DNA of 45,546 nt, from NCBI GenBank assembly GCA_009788055.1, contig WQSG01000020.1, positions 1 through 45,546 on the forward strand. The letters run 5' to 3'. Source of the DNA: Defluviitaleaceae bacterium. GTDB lineage: Bacteria; Bacillota; Clostridia; Lachnospirales; WQUN01. Positions 8,306 through 16,094 of the stretch are shown in pieces. The notes beneath the pieces were generated by a model. It did no database searches and was not told the DNA's origin. It was given only the letters and a program-made list of their open reading frames with translations. Position numbers and translations under genes: made by a program. Positions within the stretch are counted from its first letter, which is position 1; each line of letters opens with the position of its first letter.

Positions 8306-8354
8306 GTGCAAAATATGATATGCTGAAAAAAACACGCGAAAGGTGGAGCAAAAG

Positions 8355-9632
8355 ATGATTTACGCGCTTCCGAATGGACAAAAATTGTTATCTAAGCACA
8401 GGATTACTTATAAGGTTGTAAGATTTATTGCCTCGGGCGGACAAGGCGAGGTTTACGAGGTGGAAGACAAGAATGGGCAACGGCTTGCGTTAAAGTGGTA
8501 CTTTAAGCATTCGGCTACGAAGTATCAGCAGAAGTTGATAGAGCGTCTCATTGAGCGCGGCGCACCCGATTCGCGGTTTTTGTGGCCGCTGGACATTATC
8601 ATGAAGGACGGGCTTTTTGGTTATGTAATGCGGCTAAGACCGCCAATGTACAAGGGCATTGTGGATTTGATGAAACGCAGGGCAGAGCCTACTTTCAGCG
8701 CGCTTTGCATGGCGGGGATTAATCTTTCGGACGGGTATCAAAGTTTGCATTCACAAGGGCTTTGCTACCGCGATATTTCTTTTGGCAACCTGTTTTTCGA
8801 CCCCGCGAACGGGGATGTATTAATTTGTGATAACGACAATGTTACCGTAAACCGCGACACGGAAAGCGCGACAAACGGAACGCCGCGTTTTATTGCGCCG
8901 GAAATAATTACGGGCAAAAAGTCACCGTCAACGGAAACGGATTTGTATTCCATGGCGGTTCTTTTATTTTATATGTTCATGTTACACCACCCGCTGGAGG
9001 GCGCGGTGGAAGCAAATATAAAGTGTTTTGACGCGAAGGCGATGGAAAAAATCTACGGCCACGAACCCATTTTTATATGGGACCCGAACAATGACAAAAA
9101 CCGCCCTATCCCGGGCTACCAAGACAACGCGATTATTTTTTGGCGGATGTATCCGCCGTATTTGCGGGATATGTTCATTCAGGCGTTTACGAAGGGGCTT
9201 CGTGATGTAAACGCCCGCATTGTTGAAAAGGAATGGAAAGACGCATTTGTTAATCTCAAAAACAGCATTTTGTATTGCCAAGGCTGCGGGAAAGAAAATT
9301 TCTTTAATAAGAAGCCTGTTTGCTGGTCTTGCGGGGCGGCAATCTCCCCTCCCCCGCGCCTAAATATCAAAGGACAGCTTGTTATGCTAAATCACAACAG
9401 CTCCATTTTCGCGCACCATTTGCATGGAAATTTCGACTTCACCACCGCCGTTGGCAAACTTTCACAGCACCCTTCCCAACCGAGTAAGTGGGGGCTTACA
9501 AATTCCACCAAGGATAACTGGACGTTTATCAAGGCAAACGGCGATACCTCTGTTATTGAAACGGGCAAAACCGCGCCCCTTATTTCCGGCGCGAAAATTA
9601 ATTTCGGCCCGGCGGAGGGAACGATAGAGTAA
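8355..9632 (+). CDS. Atypical protein kinase with zinc ribbon and FHA-like C-terminal domain
   Basis: ATG 8355 is preferred because AAGGTGGAG ends six bases before it; a GTG at 8343 overlaps that site. The 425 residues show a glycine-rich loop at 26-36, the ATP lysine K47, a catalytic loop YRDISFGN (138-145) and DND at 159-161 where most kinases have DFG. The conserved GTPRFIAPE is at 175-183. Two C-x2-C pairs (308/311 and 323/326) form a zinc ribbon. The last 95 residues carry a short-strand pattern (GLTNSTKDNW, then INFG) that resembles an FHA-like fold. Relatives with a Ser replacing the catalytic-loop Lys occur in TerD/vWA-type stress clusters. It could phosphorylate proteins, or act as a pseudokinase. 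No phosphatase gene is nearby. Confidence 0.8.
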   Translation: MIYALPNGQKLLSKHRITYKVVRFIASGGQGEVYEVEDKNGQRLALKWYFKHSATKYQQKLIERLIERGAPDSRFLWPLDIIMKDGLFGYVMRLRPPMYKGIVDLMKRRAEPTFSALCMAGINLSDGYQSLHSQGLCYRDISFGNLFFDPANGDVLICDNDNVTVNRDTESATNGTPRFIAPEIITGKKSPSTETDLYSMAVLLFYMFMLHHPLEGAVEANIKCFDAKAMEKIYGHEPIFIWDPNNDKNRPIPGYQDNAIIFWRMYPPYLRDMFIQAFTKGLRDVNARIVEKEWKDAFVNLKNSILYCQGCGKENFFNKKPVCWSCGAAISPPPRLNIKGQLVMLNHNSSIFAHHLHGNFDFTTAVGKLSQHPSQPSKWGLTNSTKDNWTFIKANGDTSVIETGKTAPLISGAKINFGPAEGTIE

Positions 9633-9646
9633 AAGGAGGAAAAAAT

Positions 9647-9778
9647 ATGACTAAACTTGAACATTTGCATATTTTGGAGCTTACCAACGCGCTTCTTGAA
9701 TCCAAGCAAGCGGATAAACTTGAAGAAATTGTTAAGCGATTGATTAAGGAAGCGGAAACTACAAAGCGAGAGGAATAA
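9647..9778 (+). CDS. Small ORF, 43-aa helical protein
   Basis: A short ORF sits between the kinase and the GH18 gene. It starts at ATG 9647 after a perfect AAGGAGG site and ends at TAA 9776-9778, which directly abuts the next ATG. The product is highly charged and predicted helical, with heptad-like leucines (LHILELTNALLESKQADKL), so it may form a coiled coil. The strong ribosome site and tight spacing on both sides (14 bp and 0 bp) argue that it is real. Function unknown; a small regulator or partner of the kinase is possible. Confidence 0.65.
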   Translation: MTKLEHLHILELTNALLESKQADKLEEIVKRLIKEAETTKREE

Positions 9779-11296
9779 ATGTGCATGAAAATTAAACTTT
9801 TGATTGTCGGGATTCTTATTTCCGTGTTTTTTGCGTTGCCCGTGGCGGCGCACGCGAATGTGATTAGTGTAGAATTTGAATGGCAACCTGTGGATTTCCC
9901 CGATGGTGTTGTGCCTGTGAATATTGACGGGCGGGTGCTTGTGCCTGCGCGTGGCGTTTTTGAAACGATGGGCGGCGTCGTGGAATGGGACGGGGACGCG
10001 CAACGGGTTACGATTATTTTTCCGCATTATCATATTGAAATCGTGCTGGGCGTTGGCAACAGTGAGTTTACGGTAAACGGCGCGGTGCGGCAGTTGGAAG
10101 TACCTGCGCAAATTTTGCACGGACGCACATTTGTGCCGCTACGGCATCCGATTGAAGCACTCGGGCGGTACGAATTGGGCTGGTGCGGGGAAACGCAAAC
10201 CGTGCGTATCGGTTCGCGCCCAACGGTGGGTTATGGTCTGCCCGCACCCATTGCGCTTGACTGGGTGCATGGGTTTTACGCTTTTGGTTCTTTTGCGCAA
10301 CGGGCGTTGATTCATGATATGGACTCGGTATCGTTTGGGTGGGGCGTGATGGAATGGGACGCGGAAAACGGTGCGCGTCTTAATACATCGCCCGCGGGCG
10401 GCAACGAGTGGCACATTCCCGAGGGATACCAGCTTATTGCAAATTACCCCCGCGAAAGCGGCGCAAGGACGCATCTAAATATTTTTATGGAAACATCGGG
10501 CGGGCTTGCGGAAATGATTGCTTGCGAAAATTCCCGACGTCAAGCGGTTTCGGAAATTATTGCGGAATTAACCCGCGTGTACGAAGGAATCGGGCGCAGT
10601 CCCTTCGATGGTATAACAATCAATTTCGAGGGCTTGCGCGGCGAAACCGCACGGGCGAATTTCACGGCACTTCTTACGGAGCTTAATGCGGAACTTCGCC
10701 CGCGAGATTTAACACTTTATGTAACGGTTCACCCCGCCACAATTGACGGGATTTATTTTAACGGCTACGACTACCGCGCAATCGGCCGCCTTGCGGACAG
10801 GGTAATCCTAATGACGCACGACTACCACCCGCGTTCGCTGGAAGGATTTGTTGGCACGGCTTGGCAGCGTCACGCCGCGCTAACGCCAATCGCGGAAGTT
10901 GAACACGCACTGCAAGCCATCACCCACCCTGAAACGGGCGTTGAAGACCGCAGTAAAATCGCAATCGCGTTCAGCTTTTCAAATGTGGGCTGGTTTGTTG
11001 ACGGCTACAATCGCGCCGCCTACCCGCGCCCAATAATCGTTTCCAACGAGACTGTTCTAACGCGCATGGCGCAACCTGATACGTTCTTCGGCTGGTCTTA
11101 CGAATACCGAAACCCGTACATTATCTACACCACAGAAAGCGGCGAACGGGTTTTCCTATGGTATCAAAACAGCCAAAGTATTGCGGAAAAATTACAGCTT
11201 GCAAAACAATTTGGCATAACAGGCGCGTCCGTTTGGCGGCTGGGAATTATCCCAACCGCTACTGAATGGGACGTTTGGGATAATTTCACGAGGTAG
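9779..11296 (+). CDS. Exported GH18-family protein with copper-amine-oxidase-type N-terminal domain
   Basis: The 505-residue protein has a signal peptide (about residues 1-27). A domain of about 110 residues follows with the pattern VNIDGRVLVPARGVFETMGG and, later, HGRTFVPLRHPIEALG, typical of the copper-amine-oxidase N-terminal (stalk) modules common in Clostridia. The rest resembles GH18 enzymes of the spore YaaH/SleL type, which cleave N-acetylglucosamine bonds in peptidoglycan. The usual active-site segment D-G-x-x-I-D-x-E is read here as DGITINFE: the Glu acid is kept, but the Asp two residues before it is Asn. Activity may therefore be changed or reduced. The start abuts the stop of the 43-aa ORF, so it belongs to the kinase operon. 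Confidence 0.8.
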   Translation: MCMKIKLLIVGILISVFFALPVAAHANVISVEFEWQPVDFPDGVVPVNIDGRVLVPARGVFETMGGVVEWDGDAQRVTIIFPHYHIEIVLGVGNSEFTVNGAVRQLEVPAQILHGRTFVPLRHPIEALGRYELGWCGETQTVRIGSRPTVGYGLPAPIALDWVHGFYAFGSFAQRALIHDMDSVSFGWGVMEWDAENGARLNTSPAGGNEWHIPEGYQLIANYPRESGARTHLNIFMETSGGLAEMIACENSRRQAVSEIIAELTRVYEGIGRSPFDGITINFEGLRGETARANFTALLTELNAELRPRDLTLYVTVHPATIDGIYFNGYDYRAIGRLADRVILMTHDYHPRSLEGFVGTAWQRHAALTPIAEVEHALQAITHPETGVEDRSKIAIAFSFSNVGWFVDGYNRAAYPRPIIVSNETVLTRMAQPDTFFGWSYEYRNPYIIYTTESGERVFLWYQNSQSIAEKLQLAKQFGITGASVWRLGIIPTATEWDVWDNFTR

Positions 11297-11333
11297 AATG
11301 TTGGTTGGTTCATAAACGCAAAACGAAAAAAAC

Positions 11334-11376
11334 AACGGCAAACACAGTGCAATCCATTGCATTTGTGTTTGCCGTT
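11334..11376. terminator. Bidirectional terminator between convergent genes
   Basis: A hairpin with a stem of at least 13 bp, AACGGCAAACACA pairing with TGTGTTTGCCGTT. The preceding A-run and following AT-rich sequence let it serve the GH18 gene on the plus strand and the lipoprotein gene on the minus strand. Confidence 0.85.
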
Positions 11377-11388
11377 ATTTAATTTGAT

Positions 11389-12057
11389 TTATTTCAATTC
11401 TTTCCAAGTTGCAGGGTTCATTTCAAGACCAATAACCGAAGAAATGTCGATAAAGTAATAGGTTAAAAACAACAGTTCCTCGCAATGAGTGAGAACCCAC
11501 TCAGGGGTGTACTGGCAGGATATAGAACGCTTAATGTCCGGAAAATATTGACTCATTCTCAACTCCCCGTCGATTATACTCCAAACGAAAATGCCACCAT
11601 GCCAAACACTGCTCACACTATCAAACGCTAAAAACAGTTCATCCGCACTTCTACCATTTCTCACAACATTTTCGGCTAGTTCCCAAATATTATTGAGTTG
11701 ACGTGGTGAAAGCACCCGCTCGCTACTGTGTATGACAAAATGAGGACTGTCGAAATCTCCCACGCTTCTTCTTAAGCTTAAATCTAACAAAGAATTGTCC
11801 TTGTCTAGGAATTCGTTGACGATTGCAATGTCGAAAATTTCATCTGTTACAGCATCAGAAGAATTTGAGAATACCGTAGATTTAAGAAGATTCCCATCGA
11901 CAATTTCCAGCAAAGTGTGTAGACGTACATCCGTTGCATCGATAATTAAAAGTCTTATGTCTCGAGGGATTAACCCGGTTACTTCCACTTCGGAAGCGCA
12001 TCCCACCAGCACTAAGATTGCGACAAAAAACAGGCAAAAAATCTTCGCAATACGCAT
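11389..12057 (-). CDS. Lipoprotein of unknown function, candidate immunity/partner of the M91 surface protein
   Basis: The 222 residues begin with a type II signal peptide and a lipobox LVGC with the lipid-bearing Cys at 20, so the protein should be tethered to the outside of the membrane. The mature part is acidic and mixed alpha/beta, with no domain I recognise. It starts 12 bp after the stop of the 1245-aa M91 metallopeptidase gene and is clearly co-transcribed with it. Lipoproteins encoded directly after a secreted toxin are often immunity proteins, hence the candidate role. A chaperone or an unrelated lipoprotein are the alternatives. Confidence 0.75.
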   Translation of the reverse strand: MRIAKIFCLFFVAILVLVGCASEVEVTGLIPRDIRLLIIDATDVRLHTLLEIVDGNLLKSTVFSNSSDAVTDEIFDIAIVNEFLDKDNSLLDLSLRRSVGDFDSPHFVIHSSERVLSPRQLNNIWELAENVVRNGRSADELFLAFDSVSSVWHGGIFVWSIIDGELRMSQYFPDIKRSISCQYTPEWVLTHCEELLFLTYYFIDISSVIGLEMNPATWKELK

Positions 12058-12069
12058 CCCATCGACTCC

Positions 12070-15000
12070 TTAACGTATTGTGGGGTCATGTCTTACTCTT
12101 TCATATAACCCCTGTTCCCTTCGTATTGCATTTTCAGTAAATCTTGCCGATTCAGGCTCCCAAATTGTGCCATTGTTTAGAGTGTGTCTAATACCAATTG
12201 TTTCCAATTCCTCTCGGGACGTTCGGTCATTTGATGTACCACCAGCAGCATTCAGATAACTGTAATTTGCTTCACCAGATACCCGTAGTCCTCTAGTTCC
12301 CCTGTACGCATGAATTAACTCATGCGCGAGGATTATAGGCGGCAAAGAATTCATTTCATGTATGACATAGTCACCATCACCAGTGGGTCTCCTTAGTAGT
12401 GTCCTTACTATTGCTCGAGTATTTATGAATACTCCAACACTAGACCCTACAGTAGGGTCGAAAGAACCGGAAGAATTATAGTATTCAACGCGACTATTTT
12501 GATTGCTATTACTTTCGTGTATTAGATGAATCCTCACAGTGCGCGGGCTGTTGACTAACTCTCTAATTAACTCCGTACCCAGAGGAAAATCAGACCCTCC
12601 TGTTGAAGTATATTCTACAACCCAGTGTCGATTTCTATTTAGCGTAAAGAAGCCGCCAGTACGTACTGTCGTTAACGAATCATCTGTGAGTCCATTAAGC
12701 AACATCAGGATGTCGTTTCTGTCATATTTGTTGTTAGGCAATCTAAGATTTTCAGTCCCCGTAGATGCATGTACACCCAAAACATACATACCAACTACAA
12801 TTCGATTGTTTCTATTATCTTCCTGCGTAAAGAATTCTACACCCCCCTCGGGAACAGTTGAAAAGGCTTCAATATTATAGGTGGTACTAATGCCAATTGC
12901 CTCGATATTACCGATACCCAGTCGCTGGCTGTGGTTGTACAAAGCTTTACCTTCGCACATATCTGAAGGGATAAACAGCGCCACTTCGCCGAAAAGAAAT
13001 ACGGTAGCTGTTCCGTCACATTCATTCCACTGAAGAATATCGTCCATGGTAAGACCTTCAGATGCTAAGTCATGATAATCAAAAAGAGTTTGTATGACTC
13101 GGCGAAGATACATCTCCTCATATTCAACAAGGTCGTAGTTTCTCGCAAATCGCACATGAATGCAGGTTATATCCTCCTCTACAAAGGGTTGAATATAGCT
13201 GAAAGAAACAGCATCGACTAAATCCATCCCAAAGTGTGTCGCTGTGGAATAATCCGAGAAGAAGTTTGCCATCGGGCGGGTAAGGAAATCCAGATTGTTC
13301 ATCATTCCGGATAAATCAAACAAATGTGAGGGGTTTGTCAGATTGGCGTTGCCTTCATCCGATACTATGCGTTCACCATTGGCAGATTCTTGTACTATCA
13401 ACTCTAACACATATCTGCCTAAGTGTGGTCTCATTTGGGCGATTACTGCGCCTTGTTCTACTTTGTCGCCTTCGGATAATTGGCTGTCGGGAATTACATT
13501 ACCGAATATGGCTTGTTTGTAAATCCCGTTGTGTCGGAAATCTACATATACCCTGTCGTGTGTTACCTGTGCAATTACGCCGTTGGAAATGGAATGTACT
13601 GCATTGTATGTTGTGCATTGTATGTTTATCCCGGGGCTTTCAACATCGGTAAACCCGTCCAGTTGACCAAACCACAATGTTACTTCCATAGAATTTACAG
13701 GCCAGTTTAGCCTATTGACAGTGTTATCAGGCACTTGCACAGGCGGTGCCCAGTCTTCCCAGCCACCATAAGGCACGGCAACGCGTTCAAACACAACAAC
13801 ATTTTCGATGTTGACGCGTGTGCCGGGATTGGTTGTGCCTGACATACCCAAGTGAAGTTCTTGCCCGTGATGCCAAACTCTGTGTGTGCCGAGTATATAT
13901 GTCAACATAGCCGAACATCGGCTTGATTGCTCGAATCTCCAAATATCAGACGCTGTTATTTCCGCACCACCGATTATATCAAATTCAACTTCCCAACCTT
14001 GGATAAAGCGGTTTGCTCTGTTTCGCAACACGATTGCATGACGAAGTTGCCCCGGTTCCCATTCGGAGTGTACGCGAACATCAAGGGTATAGTCTTCTGT
14101 CGGCACAACGCGGCGTTCTGCACGGGTTAGCCTGTAATCCGTTGGAATAGGCACAACGCCGTTGAGGGTACTGCCGTAAAGCCAAATGGATATAAAACCT
14201 CCGGCGGGAATGGGGGCATTGTGGTCAAGATAACCTATGGTGGTTTCGCTTGAACCTTGATATGCAACACGTCCGCCGTTGTGGAAGTTTGCACCTAATC
14301 CCATCGGGCGGTTCATGCTCAAAACCCATTCGTATATCGGCTCTGTTCCTGTGTTGTGGATTCTTAGTTCTGCGTTGTAGCCTGTTGCCCAGTAACGATT
14401 GAGTCTAAACTCAATAATCGCACCATCAATTTCAACAGTGTGGATACCGCCAACGGGCGTATTATTGTTGCCCGGGCTTGGTGTAGGAGATGGCGAGGGC
14501 GAAGGACTTGGCGTTGGTGTAGGCTCCGGAGTAGGTGCAGGACTTGGTGTGGGTACAGGTTCAGGTGTAGGAGTCGGTATCGGTTCGCTTGAATAAATCG
14601 CAGTAATACGGATACCTGTGATTACAAGCTCTGCATTACCCGGGACTGCACCCAGAGTGATGTCGCCTGTTCCCTCGGTTGTAGCGTGTTGCAGTTGCTC
14701 GCGGGTTAATATAACGGTTTGTGTAAACACATTGCCTGCGCCTGTTGGCTCAGTCCATACATTTACGCCTTGCGCCCACGCGGGAGCGGGGTTTTGCTCA
14801 ATGCGAATTTGCGAATATCCCGCAACATTCAATTGCCCGGTGTATTCAATTCGTATTTGGTTTCTTCCGCCGGACAGCGCGTTTAACAGCGCATTCGCCC
14901 GGATTCTAAGACCTTGTGAAGTTCCACCCCTAACAAGGATGTGCAATTCACGTGATGGTCTGTCAACTCTGGTTGCACCACCCGCAGAATTTGTGCCGCG

Positions 15001-15807
15001 CATAATCGGATGTGCGGTCGCGGATGACAGATTGCTCCAATTTGGGTCGTTTTGCATATTGTACACGGTTGTTGGTTGTGGAGTTGGTGTCGGAGCAGGC
15101 GTTGGGATTGGCGTTGGGGCTGGAATATCCGCCATGACCTCGGTGATTCGGATACCCGTGATTACAAGCTCCGCGTTACCCGGGACTGCACCCAAAGTGA
15201 TGTCGCCTGTTCCCTCGGTGACGGCGTGTTGTAATTGTTGGTGTGTCAATGTAACAGACTGTGAAAACGCGTTGCTTGAATCGACAGGCTCTGTCCATAC
15301 ATTTACGCCTTGCTCCCATTCGGGAACAGGGTTTTGTTCAATACGAATTTGTGAATATCCCGCAACATTCAACCGTCCGTAATATTCAATTCTCACAGAA
15401 TTTCCTTCGGATATTGCGTTAAGTAATGAAATTGCGCGGATTCTAAGCCCTTGGGAAGTTCCGTTCCTGACGAGAATGTGCAATTCACGGGAAGGGCGGT
15501 CAATTCTGTTTGCGCCGCTCGGTGAATTTGTCCCCCGCATAATCGGGTGCGCCGTTGCAGATGACATACTGTTCCAGCTTGGGTCACGTTGCATATCGTA
15601 AATAGTTTGAATTGTTTGAGAACTTATCGGTGCAAAATCATCAATTTCTTCCACATAATTATCTAACCCTTCATATACTATAAACTCGTTATCCTCTGCA
15701 AAAAAATAATACTCCCTTGCCATTGCCACCTGTGCGGGAATGATTACGGATGTTACGACCATTACAAAGGTCATAAGTAAGGCAATCAACCTTTTTGTTC
15801 TTCTCAT
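12070..15807 (-). CDS. Large secreted multidomain protein with C-terminal M91 (NleD-type) zinc metallopeptidase domain
   Basis: 1245 residues, starting at ATG 15807 after AGGAGG. In order: signal peptide (1-30, ending AMA); two tandem carbohydrate-binding-like modules (about 66-222 and 247-402); a Pro-Thr/Ser linker (408-446); two CBM2-like modules (about 457-565 and 572-680); a degenerate M23/LytM-like fold (about 705-830) that lacks the zinc-binding His residues; a region with no recognised fold; and a C-terminal domain with HELIH at 1162-1166, the extended HELIHAYRGTRG, an EELETIG segment (1199-1205) and a TENAIRREQGL segment near the end. The last set is the signature of peptidase family M91, known from effectors such as NleD and from polymorphic toxins. 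The binding modules suggest surface or polysaccharide attachment. The target is unknown. Toxin, host-directed effector and cell-wall-associated protease are all open. Confidence 0.8.
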   Translation of the reverse strand: MRRTKRLIALLMTFVMVVTSVIIPAQVAMAREYYFFAEDNEFIVYEGLDNYVEEIDDFAPISSQTIQTIYDMQRDPSWNSMSSATAHPIMRGTNSPSGANRIDRPSRELHILVRNGTSQGLRIRAISLLNAISEGNSVRIEYYGRLNVAGYSQIRIEQNPVPEWEQGVNVWTEPVDSSNAFSQSVTLTHQQLQHAVTEGTGDITLGAVPGNAELVITGIRITEVMADIPAPTPIPTPAPTPTPQPTTVYNMQNDPNWSNLSSATAHPIMRGTNSAGGATRVDRPSRELHILVRGGTSQGLRIRANALLNALSGGRNQIRIEYTGQLNVAGYSQIRIEQNPAPAWAQGVNVWTEPTGAGNVFTQTVILTREQLQHATTEGTGDITLGAVPGNAELVITGIRITAIYSSEPIPTPTPEPVPTPSPAPTPEPTPTPSPSPSPSPTPSPGNNNTPVGGIHTVEIDGAIIEFRLNRYWATGYNAELRIHNTGTEPIYEWVLSMNRPMGLGANFHNGGRVAYQGSSETTIGYLDHNAPIPAGGFISIWLYGSTLNGVVPIPTDYRLTRAERRVVPTEDYTLDVRVHSEWEPGQLRHAIVLRNRANRFIQGWEVEFDIIGGAEITASDIWRFEQSSRCSAMLTYILGTHRVWHHGQELHLGMSGTTNPGTRVNIENVVVFERVAVPYGGWEDWAPPVQVPDNTVNRLNWPVNSMEVTLWFGQLDGFTDVESPGINIQCTTYNAVHSISNGVIAQVTHDRVYVDFRHNGIYKQAIFGNVIPDSQLSEGDKVEQGAVIAQMRPHLGRYVLELIVQESANGERIVSDEGNANLTNPSHLFDLSGMMNNLDFLTRPMANFFSDYSTATHFGMDLVDAVSFSYIQPFVEEDITCIHVRFARNYDLVEYEEMYLRRVIQTLFDYHDLASEGLTMDDILQWNECDGTATVFLFGEVALFIPSDMCEGKALYNHSQRLGIGNIEAIGISTTYNIEAFSTVPEGGVEFFTQEDNRNNRIVVGMYVLGVHASTGTENLRLPNNKYDRNDILMLLNGLTDDSLTTVRTGGFFTLNRNRHWVVEYTSTGGSDFPLGTELIRELVNSPRTVRIHLIHESNSNQNSRVEYYNSSGSFDPTVGSSVGVFINTRAIVRTLLRRPTGDGDYVIHEMNSLPPIILAHELIHAYRGTRGLRVSGEANYSYLNAAGGTSNDRTSREELETIGIRHTLNNGTIWEPESARFTENAIRREQGLYERVRHDPTIR
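14602..15612 (-). repeat. Tandem duplication encoding two near-identical binding modules
   Basis: Two units of about 470 bp (15142-15612 and 14602-15069) encode modules that share long identical peptide runs, including SATAHPIMRGTN, NVAGYSQIRIEQNP and GDITLGAVPGNAELVITGIR. A short Pro-Thr linker separates them. The identity at both DNA and protein level points to a fairly recent tandem duplication or gene conversion. Confidence 0.85.
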
Positions 15808-15897
15808 TTTGTTTCCTCCTGATTTTATTAGTTATGTATTAAATAAAGCATATATTGATCGCCCCAATAAAGACCACATAGAGGTCATTATATGAGT

Positions 15898-15925
15898 ATT
15901 TTATCAGAAAATTTTGTCATGTCAA
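15898..15925 (-). promoter_or_regulatory. Sigma-A-type promoter of the M91 surface protein operon
   Basis: On the minus strand, TTGACA (15920-15925) and TAAAAT (15898-15903) are 16 bp apart. A leader of about 80 bases follows before the AGGAGG site and ATG at 15807. The -35 box is a perfect consensus, so expression in growing cells is plausible. The leader contains a small GACC/GGTC inverted repeat (near 15871-15885) that could be an operator. The remaining spacer up to gltX (to 16094) shows no T-box, riboswitch or convincing gene. Confidence 0.7.
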
Positions 15926-16094
15926 CAAATATTTTGGTGGATTTTGGTATTTATTTGCAACAAAAAAACTGCCTTGTTTTGACGGTCATTTTTGTTAGTT
16001 TTTTTCAGATGAGGTTTTTATGCACTCATTTAGTTTTATTGCGCTTTCTTGAAGCGGAGGAGCTAACCGCTGAAACATGGTTTACTCCTATTGC

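Noticed and set aside
14618-15382. A 254-codon plus-strand frame within the M91 gene
   Set aside because: It mirrors the tandem repeats of the real gene; its own repetition follows from the opposite strand's modules.
15808-16094. A T-box or riboswitch in the spacer downstream of gltX
   Set aside because: The spacer lies after gltX, not before it, and no specifier loop or antiterminator motif was found.
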